Part shown: positions 1 to 8,908 of the stretch, piece after piece | Layout of the letters: every line of letters begins with the position of its first letter | How positions within the stretch are numbered: position 1 is the stretch's first letter | Assembly (NCBI GenBank): GCA_964035575.1 | Contig: OZ037928.1 | Span: 434,001-498,000 of the forward strand | DNA: 64,000 nt | Direction: 5' to 3' | Source of the DNA: Rhynchopus sp. YZ270_cl-10 | Taxonomy: Eukaryota; Euglenozoa; Diplonemea; Diplonemida; Diplonemidae | The notes under the pieces: model-generated | The model's database searches: none | What the model saw: only the letters and a program-made list of their open reading frames with translations | What the model was told of the DNA's origin: nothing | Translations under genes and position numbers: made by a program

Positions 1-227
1 TGGCCAGTCAAAAAACCTACTTTGTTTTCGATACCAGAACGTAATTTTTTATGAGGCAAAAAAAGTATCTCCACTCACGAGTAAAGGGAAGAGGGTAAAC
101 ATAGTACACACAGCGTCTTCTTACACTACGCGCAGGACTCCCAAACATACAGAGAGCATGTGAAAATTTGTATAAAACCGACTCGCAGCAACAACAACGC
201 ACCTCAGTTCAAAAATATAAAAAAAAA

Positions 228-515
228 ATTTTTTTTTTATTTTCACTGCAACGTATTTTGGCTGGTGTGATAACAATCAAACTTTTTTTTGACTGTAATC
301 ATACTTTTTTTTGACTCCTTTCCGAAAACACGTGTAAATTGCACGCAACACTTTTTTTCACACGTCAAAAATTTTTTTTTTGATTTTCACTGCAACGTAT
401 TTTGGCTGGTGTGATAACAATCAAACTTTTTTTGACTGTACTCATACTTTTTTTGACTCCTTTCCGAAAACACGTGTGAATTGCACGCAACACTTTTTTT
501 TACGCGTCAAAAAAT
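228..515. repeat. Direct tandem duplication, 144-bp unit x2
   Basis: Two consecutive copies of an AT-rich unit containing TTTTCACTGCAACG and, later, ACACGTGT followed by GCACGCAACAC. The second copy begins 144 bases after the first. No coding potential is seen. Bases 1-227 hold only AT-rich sequence with no recognisable gene. Confidence 0.8.
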
Positions 516-584
516 CCCTATTTTTTTTTTTACTTTTTTTACCCTCTTCCCTTTACGAGTGAGTGGAGTTACTTTTTTTGCCCC

Positions 585-775
585 ATAAAAAAAATTTTTT
601 TTTGGGTCAAACAGCGCCTTGCTTATAGTATAGCCTTGTACAGAGACGTGTATATGGTGTAACCACAGATGCTCAAAACACCCGATTTTTGCGTTTTTTT
701 TCATTTTTCGGTGCCCCCAGACCCACCCCAGGGGGCCAAAAATTTTTCGAAAAAAAAATTTTTTTTTTTTCGGAT
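585..775 (+). repeat. Dispersed AT-rich repeat, copy 1
   Basis: About 190 bp beginning with an A-run/T-run block and continuing through GTATAGCCTTGTACAGAG and a CCACCCCAGGGGG-like palindrome. A close direct copy lies at 2942-3140. A diverged inverted relative lies near 20740-20880. It is noncoding; the homopolymer blocks suggest a noncoding interspersed family. Confidence 0.7.
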
Positions 776-904
776 TTTGCTAAGGTAAAATGTGACTGTG
801 AAAAATGATCCTCAAAATAGGGGATCCTCAAAATTCCCGTTTTTCCCTTTTTTCCCTTTTCCCCTTAGTCATTTTTCCCGTTGCCTTGTCGAAAAAAAGT
901 TTCG

Positions 905-2834
905 ACGCTATGGCACACTTGAGCGGGAAGAACGCGGGGTCCCTGAGGCAGGTTGCGGTTGCACAGGTAGTCCAAGACGCGGACCTGGCGGCACGGGCTG
1001 AACCGAATGTCGCCGTGTGGTCGCGGCGGATGCTCATCGCTGGGTGTGATCGATCGGATACCTGGGCTGACACTGTGACCGTTGCCGGCCTTGCACGCGC
1101 TCTGAACTCGCTGGTGGTGGTGTTTGTGGGTGGTCATAAGCCTTCGCTCTTCACCCCCTCGAGTGCGACGAATTACCAGAATGTGTTTGCGCTGGCTCAC
1201 GACGGCCGCACGGTGGGCCACTTCACGCCGGTCACCATCCCGGAGAAACTGAGGCAGTACTTCCTGATGCAGCCTCCGACGCCGCGCCTGCCGTCGCTCA
1301 CTTGTGTGTCCCGCGTGGCAATGCTGGACTACCCTCAGGACGGAACGAGAGAGGATTTCGGGAAATGTGAGGTGTGCGGGTCTGCTGTCCTCGGCAGTGA
1401 GCAGCACTGGCAGTGCGGGGAGTGCGTGGCTTGGGCGTGCCGGCAGTGTCGTCCCCTCAGCTGCTCTTCCTGCCCACGGGCTCCAGCGGTTGTCAGCTTA
1501 CCGAGTTCCTCAGGTGTCACTGCGCGCACACATCCAGCAGCGGACCCCAAGAGTAATGACTTGTTGCAGGAGCAGCGGGATAAACGCGTGGCCACGAGTG
1601 GGGCTACCATCAAGAAGAACAGGGACCAGCTTCGTGCCCGGTTGCGTAAGGCTCCGACGGATGCCATGGATGTAGAGAGTGGCTATTCAAACACCACCCC
1701 AGCCCTCTCTACCTCCTCCGCGCCCCAGGTCGTGCAGACCCCTGTCCAACCTGGCACTTCGTCGCAGGCGCACTCTGCATCGGACGAGTCTCAGCAGCAT
1801 CAGACAAATACGGAGAGTGGCTATTACAACACCCACGCAGCCCTCCCCGTACCCGCGTCTGATGTGGCTGTTCCCTCATCCACCAGCACGAGAGAGCAGC
1901 CTCACGCTGTTCCGCAGGTCGCTACGTCGCAGGCGCAGCCATCAAGGACCCATACGGAGAGTGGCTATTCAAACACCACCCCAGCCCTCCCCGAATACAC
2001 GTCCTCTGAGGCAGCTCACTCTCACGCTGACACGAGTGAGCAGCCACACGTCGCCTCGCAAGACAGTGCGTACTCCGCGGACCTCCTTGGCGGGTCCCAG
2101 CACGCAGTTCCCTTGCCTGGCGCAACCTCGGTCCCCAGCACAGACACACCATCGGAGAGTGGCTACCAATCCGCACCACCAGCCCTCCCGAACCCTGTGC
2201 CGGTATGGAATGACATAGCGCCCTGCCCCGGGTTTGACTTGCCTATTCCAGAGACCGCTGATGAGTGGGAGGGGTTGTTCTATCCCACTACCACTCATTT
2301 CAGCTCCCAAGGCGGGGACTCTATGACGGCGGCGGAGGCTTTCGAGTACTGTGGGCGGTGGAGGACTGCAGTGAGGCCGATGTTGAGTCAGGAGGAGCTG
2401 AGGAAGGCGTCGACGCTGTGCAATCGCCTGAGGAGTCTTGTGCAGACGCGCCTTCGCTCCGCCGCATAGACTTTAGAGACTTCTTTTTACTTTTTCTCCC
2501 CTCTCCCCCCCCCTTCTTCCCTTTCTCCTTCTTTTTTGGCTATTTTTATTTCGTTCACATAGCCTAGATTCGGACCTGTTTTCAGGCCGACCGTGTACAG
2601 CCGGGTAGAGCTAGACAACGCCAACAGCTGTGGCCCAAGGAGGTCCTCAGTGTTGTCTGCCAATCCCCTTAACCCAACAAAAGACTACAAAATAAAAACA
2701 ATCTAGACAAAGCCGCCCCCATCCCCGTCCAGGCAAAATAAAAAAAGTAAAAGAATGCCCTTCCTCAGTCCGGAAGTATCACCTCAACCGGTTACCTGCC
2801 GTAAAAGAGAGAGAGGTTACAGAACTATTGTAAG

Positions 2835-2874
<40 letters not shown>
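905..2874 (+). mobile_element. Candidate 5'-truncated retroposed copy (LINE-like) with poly(A) tail
   Basis: The OTU-like frame is followed by about 370 bp of non-coding, 3'UTR-like DNA and then a pure A-run of roughly 33 bases ending at 2874. Loss of the 5' part of the OTU domain plus a 3' poly(A) run is the usual signature of target-primed reverse transcription. A short GTGAAAA match occurs both near 798 and just after the A-run, but it is too short to call a target duplication. No reverse transcriptase is present here, so LINE fragment versus processed host gene cannot be decided. Confidence 0.4.
910..2469 (+). CDS. OTU-like C-terminal domain protein with zinc-finger and ESGY repeats (5'-truncated)
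   Basis: Open frame of 519 codons from ATG 910; upstream codons in the same frame are low-complexity and look non-coding. Residues 1-110 resemble the distal half of an OTU cysteine-protease fold: an LRQVAVAQVV helix, a WADTVTVAGLARAL segment, and GHFTPV, where the catalytic His would lie. The proximal Asp/Cys loop expected in the family is absent, so the domain is incomplete. A Cys-rich CxxC zinc-finger block follows (about residues 155-195). A Ser/Thr/Pro-rich tail then holds four copies of an ESGY-(S/Y/Q)-N/S-T-x-P/A-ALP motif spaced 45-60 residues apart. OTU domains are known both in host deubiquitinases and in some non-LTR retrotransposons. With the poly(A) tail at 2842-2874, I infer a retroposed, 5'-truncated copy. 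Protease activity is not expected. Confidence 0.55.
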   Translation: MAHLSGKNAGSLRQVAVAQVVQDADLAARAEPNVAVWSRRMLIAGCDRSDTWADTVTVAGLARALNSLVVVFVGGHKPSLFTPSSATNYQNVFALAHDGRTVGHFTPVTIPEKLRQYFLMQPPTPRLPSLTCVSRVAMLDYPQDGTREDFGKCEVCGSAVLGSEQHWQCGECVAWACRQCRPLSCSSCPRAPAVVSLPSSSGVTARTHPAADPKSNDLLQEQRDKRVATSGATIKKNRDQLRARLRKAPTDAMDVESGYSNTTPALSTSSAPQVVQTPVQPGTSSQAHSASDESQQHQTNTESGYYNTHAALPVPASDVAVPSSTSTREQPHAVPQVATSQAQPSRTHTESGYSNTTPALPEYTSSEAAHSHADTSEQPHVASQDSAYSADLLGGSQHAVPLPGATSVPSTDTPSESGYQSAPPALPNPVPVWNDIAPCPGFDLPIPETADEWEGLFYPTTTHFSSQGGDSMTAAEAFEYCGRWRTAVRPMLSQEELRKASTLCNRLRSLVQTRLRSAA

Positions 2875-2876
<2 letters not shown>

Positions 2877-2941
2877 GAAAATTTTTCACAAATTTCGATC
2901 CTACGACCACCCACAGGTGACGAAAACTCGATTTTTTTTAA

Positions 2942-3140
2942 AAAAAAAAATTTTTTTTTTGGTCAAACACGGCCTTGCCTAGCCACTTTTGGGTATAGTA
3001 TAGGCTTGTTCAGAGACGTGTATATGGTGTAACCACAGATGGTCAAAAACAGCCGATTTTTGCGTTTTTTGGCATTTTTCGGTGCCCCAAGACCCACCCC
3101 AGGGGGCCAAAATTTTTTCGAAAAAAAAATTTTTTTTTCA
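2942..3140 (+). repeat. Dispersed AT-rich repeat, copy 2
   Basis: Direct copy of 585-775, including the CAGAGACGTGTATATGGTG segment and the CCACCCCAGGGGGCC palindrome. A block rich in GGGAAAAACGGG at 3195-3243 is an inverted match to the TTCCCGTTTTTCCC stretch at 833-846. Confidence 0.7.
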
Positions 3141-3286
3141 CCTGAAAATTGCCTTGTCAAAAAAAAAAATTTTTTTTTTTTGAAAAAAAAAATGGCAAAG
3201 ACAAAGGGAAAAACGGGAGAAAAGGGAAAAACGGGAAATTTGAACACCCTCCACATGCAGAAAAATAAAGTTTGTAATACAAAGCA

Positions 3287-3924
3287 TAGGGGAGCCTATG
3301 CACCGGCGATTCCTTCATTTGGCTCGGAAAATTTGGCGCCTTTCGGCAAAAAAAACCCAAAAATATGTGAAACTACCCTATATTCCACACCAAAAATCAC
3401 TTTCCGCCGGGTTTCAGGCACTTTTGAGCCATTTTTCGAGCTTTAGATGCAAAAACATCAAAAAATAGAGCAAAATGGCTCACAGCGCCACATAAACCGT
3501 ACAGTTCCTCAAGGAATAGTACCAGAATTTTACTTCTTGGGTAGGTGACCACTGAACATCCTCCCAAAAGTACCCAAATTTTACTTCTTGGGTAGGTGAC
3601 CAATGAACATCCTCTGAAAAGTGCCAGAATTTTACTTTTTGAGTAGGCGACTTGTGAACATCCTCTGAAAAGTTTTTTCGATTTTTTTTTTGAAAAAAAT
3701 CGAAAAAAAAATTGAAAATGGCAAAGGCAAATCCAGTGCAAAATGACCATTTTCAACAAAATCTGCGTTTAAATGCGTCAACGGGCAGCATTTTGTTTAA
3801 ATTTTTGCTCATTTGAGTCCACAGAGTCCCAAAAAATGCATTGCCGGGGTCGTAGGTCAAAAAAGACTTAGAAATTTCAATTTAAAATCAAAAGGAGCCT
3901 AAATTACCGGTATAGGCTCCCCTA
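3287..3924. mobile_element. MITE with terminal inverted repeats and CAAAGCA target duplication
   Basis: Starts TAGGGGAGCCTAT and ends ATAGGCTCCCCTA. It is bracketed by identical CAAAGCA at 3280-3286 and 3925-3931, extendable to TACAAAGCA if the terminal TA is counted as target. A 638-bp length, no transposase and a 7-9 bp duplication fit a non-autonomous DNA transposon; TAGGG ends with about 8 bp of target are compatible with hAT. It contains the 51-bp tandem repeats at 3512-3672. Confidence 0.8.
3512..3672. repeat. Three tandem copies of a ~51-bp repeat inside the MITE
   Basis: Units share AATTTTACTT(C/T)TTG followed by (G)GTAGG(T/C)GAC and TGAACATCCTC. The AATTT anchor recurs at 3526, 3577 and 3628, a 51-bp period. 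Confidence 0.8.
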
Positions 3925-4015
3925 CAAAGCACGCTCAAAAACAATATAAAAAAGTCCTCTCGTGAACAGTGTGACATAGTAATGACCGATACATCGTGGG
4001 CTGTAGTACGACGCC

Positions 4016-4021
4016 TTTATT
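4016..4021 (-). terminator. AATAAA hexamer overlapping the stop codon of the LRR gene
   Basis: Read on the minus strand, the TAA stop lies inside AATAAA. This would be an unusually early poly(A) signal; in some protists the signal does include the stop codon. It could be chance. Confidence 0.3.
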
Positions 4022-4985
4022 GCGACAGTCTCGGTCGTTTGCAGTCTTCCTCAGGTGATTCGTCTCGCTTCCGTTTCGGACGAGCATCCACAACAAGATC
4101 ACTCAGGCCCGCCTCCTCCACAGCGCTCGACACAACAGCACTGCACCCAGAGAGGTGGATGGTTTGTAAGGTGCCAGACAGACCACTGCAGAAGTACTGG
4201 CCAATGTGCTGAACACTGCTGAGTGAAGATAAGTCGAGAGCTGTTAAACTGCTGCACCCATCTAGGAAGCAGTCCCCAATGTGCTCAAGGCTGCTGAGTG
4301 AAGACAGATCCAGAGCTGTTAAACTTTTGCATCCGAAGAGGAACTCGTGATCAACGTGGGTGACATTATTGAATGCAGACAAATCGAGAGCTGTTAAACT
4401 GCTGCATTCGTAGAGGAAGCCGTACCCAACATGCGTGACACTGTTGAGTGAAGACAAGTTCACAGCTGTTAAACTGCTGCAGTCACAGAGGAAGTATCCC
4501 TGAACCCCCACGAGACTTCTGAATGAAGACAAGTCGAGTGATGTTAAACCTCGGCACCCCAGCAGGAAGCCGTGCCCGACATCCGTGACAGTCGACACGG
4601 CACTCAGATCAAGCTGCGTTATCGATGTCTCCGCCAAGAAGCAGTAGGGAATGACAGTCGCAACCTCCGCCTGCAGAAGCAAACACGCCACCTCAGGATC
4701 CCTCACCTCCTCCAACCTCTCTGGAGTCAGGTCAGTCTCACCCAACGCACGAAGCGCTGCTATGGCTTCACCCCTTTTTGTCGTCGTCACCAAAATCGTG
4801 TCCCCAGCACTCAGCTGCGTCATGTCCGCTCCTTCGCCCATCGCTTCGTCTCTGAAACTCATGTCAAAGCTGTCTTCAGGCAGCCCCACTGCAGACGCCA
4901 CCTTCCGCCGCATGTCCTCCACTGTGTCAGCCAGAGCCACCTCAATCACGCGTGTCTCGTCGCAAAACTCCACATTCAGATCCAT
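4017..4985 (-). CDS. Ubiquitin-like / BspA-type leucine-rich repeat protein
   Basis: Complete 322-aa intronless protein starting at 4985. Residues 1-70 look like a ubiquitin-like fold: a beta-hairpin start MDLNVEFCDETRVIEV, a DTVEDMRRKVA helix, and a QLSAGDTILV ending. A short helical linker follows. Residues about 125-290 form six or seven ~23-residue repeats of the pattern (C/S)SLTALDLSSLSSVxHIGxxFLxxC, the BspA/LRR_5 class. The C-terminus carries a bipartite basic stretch (PKRKR...KRPRL) that resembles a nuclear localisation signal. LRRs bind protein partners, and the Ubl module could recruit the ubiquitin system or the proteasome, but both roles are inference. Its 3' neighbour is the MITE at 3287-3924. 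An AATAAA hexamer overlaps the stop codon. The family is probably multicopy, since BspA LRR genes usually are. Confidence 0.85.
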   Translation of the reverse strand: MDLNVEFCDETRVIEVALADTVEDMRRKVASAVGLPEDSFDMSFRDEAMGEGADMTQLSAGDTILVTTTKRGEAIAALRALGETDLTPERLEEVRDPEVACLLLQAEVATVIPYCFLAETSITQLDLSAVSTVTDVGHGFLLGCRGLTSLDLSSFRSLVGVQGYFLCDCSSLTAVNLSSLNSVTHVGYGFLYECSSLTALDLSAFNNVTHVDHEFLFGCKSLTALDLSSLSSLEHIGDCFLDGCSSLTALDLSSLSSVQHIGQYFCSGLSGTLQTIHLSGCSAVVSSAVEEAGLSDLVVDARPKRKRDESPEEDCKRPRLSQ

Positions 4986-5808
4986 GATTTTGATGTGCTA
5001 TTTTTTGTCTTCCGCTTTTTCTTCTCTATTTTCGTGCCTTCTGTGGTTGTGGTGTTGTGTCTTTGGGTGAGGGTGGTGGGGCAGGGAAGCAACACGACAA
5101 CTCCGGGGCGCACACACACACATACACACATTGGGGCCATTATTCTGCGCAAGAATTACCCCCTATTTGTTATCAACCACACACCTGGGCTGGACGTTCA
5201 ATTGCATCCGGGGGAAATCGCAACACACGACTGTACCCCGGAGGGTCGGTATCTAGTGATCGAGGGAGGCGAAGGGGAAGGAAAAAACTGGGGGGAAGGC
5301 GAGGTAAGTTTTTCTTTCTTCGTTCTTTTGTAACTTCTTTTTCGAATATGATGTTGGAGGGAAAAGAGAGACAAAAATTATGACATGAATCTAAGTTTTT
5401 TTTCGCGTACTTAGCTCACACTCAAGGAATAGTAAATTGATACAGGCACACACACCTCCCGACTGATCTCCACGATGCCAGCCCGCTTTACTGTCACACC
5501 TTTTGATTCCAAACAAAGGGGCAAGACTGGCCAACTACTGAAAAATAGAAACTTAACCCTCATCACACTATAAAACCCCATGGGGGAGAGGTTGTGGTGA
5601 AACGGCACACAACCTCTACCTGTTTGGATGAGGAGGTGGCTTCTGCAGCGCGGTTCGTCCCCCAGAACCGCAAAAGTGTGTTCAAAAAATTTTATTGTTC
5701 ACTTTGTCAAAATCTCTTTGTTTTTCTCTTTGTCTATTTTTCCTGCATTTTTTATTCTCTTCTTTGTACTTTCTTTTGTTTTGGTTGTTGTTAGATAAGC
5801 TCAATCGC
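4986..5808. other. Intergenic; contains a repeat shared with 31330-31447
   Basis: No gene recognised. A (CA)n run at 5110-5129 leads into TTGGGGCCATTATTCTGCGC, AAGAATTACCCCCTATT and GTTATCAA, which recur almost unchanged at 31355-31402. Confidence 0.5.
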
Positions 5809-6018
5809 CTATCGAGTTCTGTGAATAGCACGGAACTCCTTTTCATGTGTATCCATGGAAATCAGTATCATATGTGATACCGGGGTGGTCCGAGTGCAGT
5901 CCTCGGCGCCGCCATTGGTCGCAAACTCGCAGTCCTCGACGTTGCCGTGCTGGCAACGCTTCAGCGAGCACATCTCCGTCAGGTTGTCCCACTCGCACAC
6001 AGCGCCTCCTACGGTCAC
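5809..6018 (-). pseudogene. Cys-rich coding-like shard
   Basis: A short GC-rich island in AT-rich DNA. On the minus strand it reads through AVCEWDNLTEMCSLKRCQHG, then a further cysteine, then AEDC, giving five evenly spaced cysteines. That pattern resembles part of an extracellular disulfide module. There is no complete gene around it, so it is either one exon or a duplicated fragment. Product unknown. Confidence 0.3.
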
Positions 6019-6488
6019 CGCACGGACAGCGACGAGTCAAACCACACACAGTCTCTGTTCATGTTGTACATGACTTTGTTCTTTGTCAGCGTGCACAACT
6101 CGACATAGTTAGAGAAAAAATAGACAGAGAGAAAAATTGGAGGTAAAAAATTTTGAAAAAAGGTGTCGTTTGAGAAAAACAAACAAACGGACGCGCTGTG
6201 TGAAAAACGAGTGTTTCTCTGCGCGTGATATTTTGTGGGGAAGAATAAAACATTATGAAAAAAGCTCGTTGCGTTCCCACTATCGTTTCCGCTGCGCTCT
6301 CACTAGCGTTCCCACTCCATTCGGTTTTCTCTTACTTAAAAAAAAAATGCTTTGTTTTCTATTTCCTCCTTCGGTGAACAACAAAAAAAAAAAAAAAAAA
6401 ATGGATAGTGGAGATCAGGCTTTGCGCTAATTTTTGGCCCTTGGCCCGGGATTTTTGGATATTTTTGTGGTGCGTTTTTTTTTTGCAA

Positions 6489-7075
6489 ACCGGGGTTTCC
6501 TTAAGAAAACCAGAGAATCTCATAATTCATAGTAAGGGTACTTTAGAGTGTTATTGTACACACATGTGACCCCACCGTGGAGAGCAATCGGCTCGCGCAA
6601 TCAAAAGAAAGCAGAGAAAAGGGAAAAGAAAAAAGAAAAAGTTGGGTACCGTGCGCCTGCGGCGCTACCTGTTCCCTACCCTACTTTATTTCTAAATATG
6701 ATGTACTTATGTACAGTGTTCATTTTCTTTTGAGTACGGCAATGCGCTGCTGAACCGTCTCCACCCTCGCTGCGTGAGGGCGGCACCCCTCCGAGGCCAT
6801 AACCGTCCTGGTTTTTGTTCTCACTCTTCTCTGTGGTCACAGAAACCCCATAGCTTGTTCAGTTCATTGGTGTTTGCAGTCAAAACACCACAATTTCATG
6901 CCAAGTTGGGTTTTCAGACTGAAAATGACCCTTGTTTACGGTATGGGTTCATATTTTGTGAAAATTTAAGTCACTGAAATTTTGTCAATTTTTCCGTATA
7001 TCCCCCACCACAAGCCGGGATTGGTTCGGAAATGCAACAAAACGACCTCTTGGGCGGAAAAAAAAAGGAAATTTA
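6489..7075 (+). repeat. Direct repeat unit 1 (with extra ~200 bp)
   Basis: Begins ACCGGGGTTTCCTTAAGAAA and matches 7090-7500 in two blocks (6489-6671 and about 6868-7060). An additional ~200-bp segment at 6672-6867 is absent from copy 2. Part of that extra segment, about 6755-6858, recurs inverted at 17267-17372. Short A-run-rich ORFs here are not believable genes. Confidence 0.75.
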
Positions 7076-7089
7076 CGCACTTTTTGAGA

Positions 7090-7500
7090 CCGGGGTTTCC
7101 TTAAGAAAACCAGAGAATCTCATAGTTCATAGTAAGGGTACTTTAGAGTGTTTTTGTACACACATGTGACCCCACCGTGGAGAGCAATCGGCTCGCGCAA
7201 TCAAAAGAAAGCAGAGAAAACGGAAAAGAAAAAAGAAAAAAGTTGGGTACCGTGCGCCTGCGGCGCTACCTGTTGCCAACAGCCAGTGAAAAACACCGCA
7301 ATTTCATCTGAATTTGGGTTTTCGGACTGAAAATGCCCCTTGTTTAGGAGTATGGGTTCATATTTTGTGAAAATTTAAGTCACTAAAATTTTGTCCATTT
7401 TCCAGAATATGCCCCACCACAGCCCGGGATTGGCTCGGAAATGCCACAAAACACTGTTTTTCCACCCCCAGACGTAACCCTATTTGAGGTGCGTTTTTTT
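7090..7500 (+). repeat. Direct repeat unit 2
   Basis: Second copy of the 6489-7075 repeat, without the internal extra segment. It includes the GTGCGCCTGCGGCGC hairpin-like motif, which recurs inverted near 12540-12557. Confidence 0.75.
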
Positions 7501-7675
7501 GGGCCCGAACCACGATTTTTCAGATTTTTTTCCAAAAGTTAGCGCGAAGCCTGGTGGAGATTGCACAAACTATGGCTACAAACTGACTGAAATATGAAAA
7601 TGCCGTACACCACCCTTCACCCCCTTGCTCTTTCTAACAACACCCCCACACGAGGCACCACCACACCAAACCTCG

Positions 7676-7897
7676 CTATTTTGCCAATGACACTGGAGGG
7701 GTGGTAGGGGGCAGTGCCAGCGGGGCACCCCAGGAGCGTTGTGCGAGCCGCTGGCTGTCGACAAGAAGGTGCACCTGGCCCTCGACCCAGGACCCCTGCG
7801 AGAGCTGGAAGAGGTCCTCCCCGAAGAGCTCGGTTACCTGCGCCATGTAGCGTTCGTTGTCGCCCTCGTCCCCACCATCTGCAAAGAACCGTCCCAT
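7676..7897 (-). pseudogene. Coding-like shard of unknown protein
   Basis: A GC-rich island whose minus-strand frame reads DGGDEGDNERYMAQVTELFG and then GEDLFQLSQGSW, VEGQVHLLVDSQRLAQ. Its composition is protein-like, unlike the surrounding DNA. Upstream is low-complexity (GT)n and A-runs. It may be a lone exon or a duplicated fragment; I do not recognise a family. Confidence 0.3.
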
Positions 7898-8293
7898 ATG
7901 GTATGGTTAACTGTGTATGATTTTCCTCCCCCCCAACTGCGGTTATAGAGAAAGGTTTTTGTGTGAAGTGAAGGGTGTGTGTGTGTGTGTGTGTGTAATG
8001 TGGAAAAAAAAGAGAGAAGTTGAGGAGAAAAAAAAAACGCTTCACTGTGCTTCGGGTGGTGTGGTTAAAAAAATCACTTTGAAATTTGATGACTCTTTTT
8101 TGATGATTTTGATGCAAAAGTGGTGTCACCTAAGAATTACCACACACAAAAAAATCCCCCCCAAACTTACATTTTCTTGTTAAAGAAAAGGAAGGGTTTT
8201 TATACAAATACGAAACCTACGTGCCCCCACCACAGTACGTGGTTGGGACCGAGCACGTATAATGCAACCTAGGACCCTTACCACCACCCCACA

Positions 8294-8390
8294 CAGCAGA
8301 GAATAAGACTCGGGGACCCGGATATTCTCAGCCGGACTGGGACCCTGGACCAGGACCAGGGACCGGGAACCCTCGGCTTATTCTCTGCTG
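8294..8390. mobile_element. Short MITE with CAGCAGAGAATAAG ends, copy 1
   Basis: Left end CAGCAGAGAATAAG and right end CTTATTCTCTGCTG are perfect 14-bp inverted repeats. The interior holds CAGCCGGACTGGGAC and a few GGGACC units. A second, expanded member lies at 35242-35747. Both insertions sit in C-runs; no clear target duplication is seen. Confidence 0.65.
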
Positions 8391-8404
8391 GGCCCCCCCC
8401 CCCA

Positions 8405-8486
8405 CCTTTGTTGCTTTTGATAAATTGTTGGAGTAGTTGTGTTGCCACAGTTTTTGTGCAAATCTCCACTGTTCTTTCTACCTCAC
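8405..8486 (+). repeat. Dispersed sequence shared with ~33065-33165
   Basis: GATAAATTGTTGGAGTAGT, then GTTGCC, CAGTTTTTGTGCAAATCTC, CTGTTC and CCTCAC also occur in the same order near 33069-33160. It is noncoding. Confidence 0.5.
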
Positions 8487-8908
8487 CTCATCGATCAAAC
8501 AAAGAATTGTCGTCGATTTTAGAGCAGCAAAAAACACCTCACCCGTTTTTCATTCAGCAGCACGCAGGGCACTGGTAAGAAGAAGAAGAGCAAGAACATC
8601 AGCAACAGAAGTTGCCACGTTTCTTCGATCTTTACGTATATCACCTTTCCCCCAAAACACCCCCTATTTTTTTTGGGGGGAAAAAAAAAAATAGTCATTT
8701 TAATGTCTCCTAGCAGAGTTAACCCCTACTCGAAGTCGACCCCTCAGAACGTGAGAAAAAAAGACGCCATGTGACCTTTCGTTATAGGGGCAAACCCCCC
8801 GAGAGAGACGTTTCTCGAATAGCGCAAACAGCGAACCCCTCATTTGCCCGGTTATCGACCCTCTCCTCTTCTGGGAGGTATTACCCCCCTACAGCCTTAC
8901 CACCTCCT

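Noticed and set aside
585-3140. Direct repeats at 585-775 and 2942-3140 as long terminal repeats around the OTU gene
   Set aside because: A third diverged, inverted copy lies at about 20.8 kb without such a gene; there are no matching edges or target duplication, and the gene's own poly(A) tail points to another mechanism.
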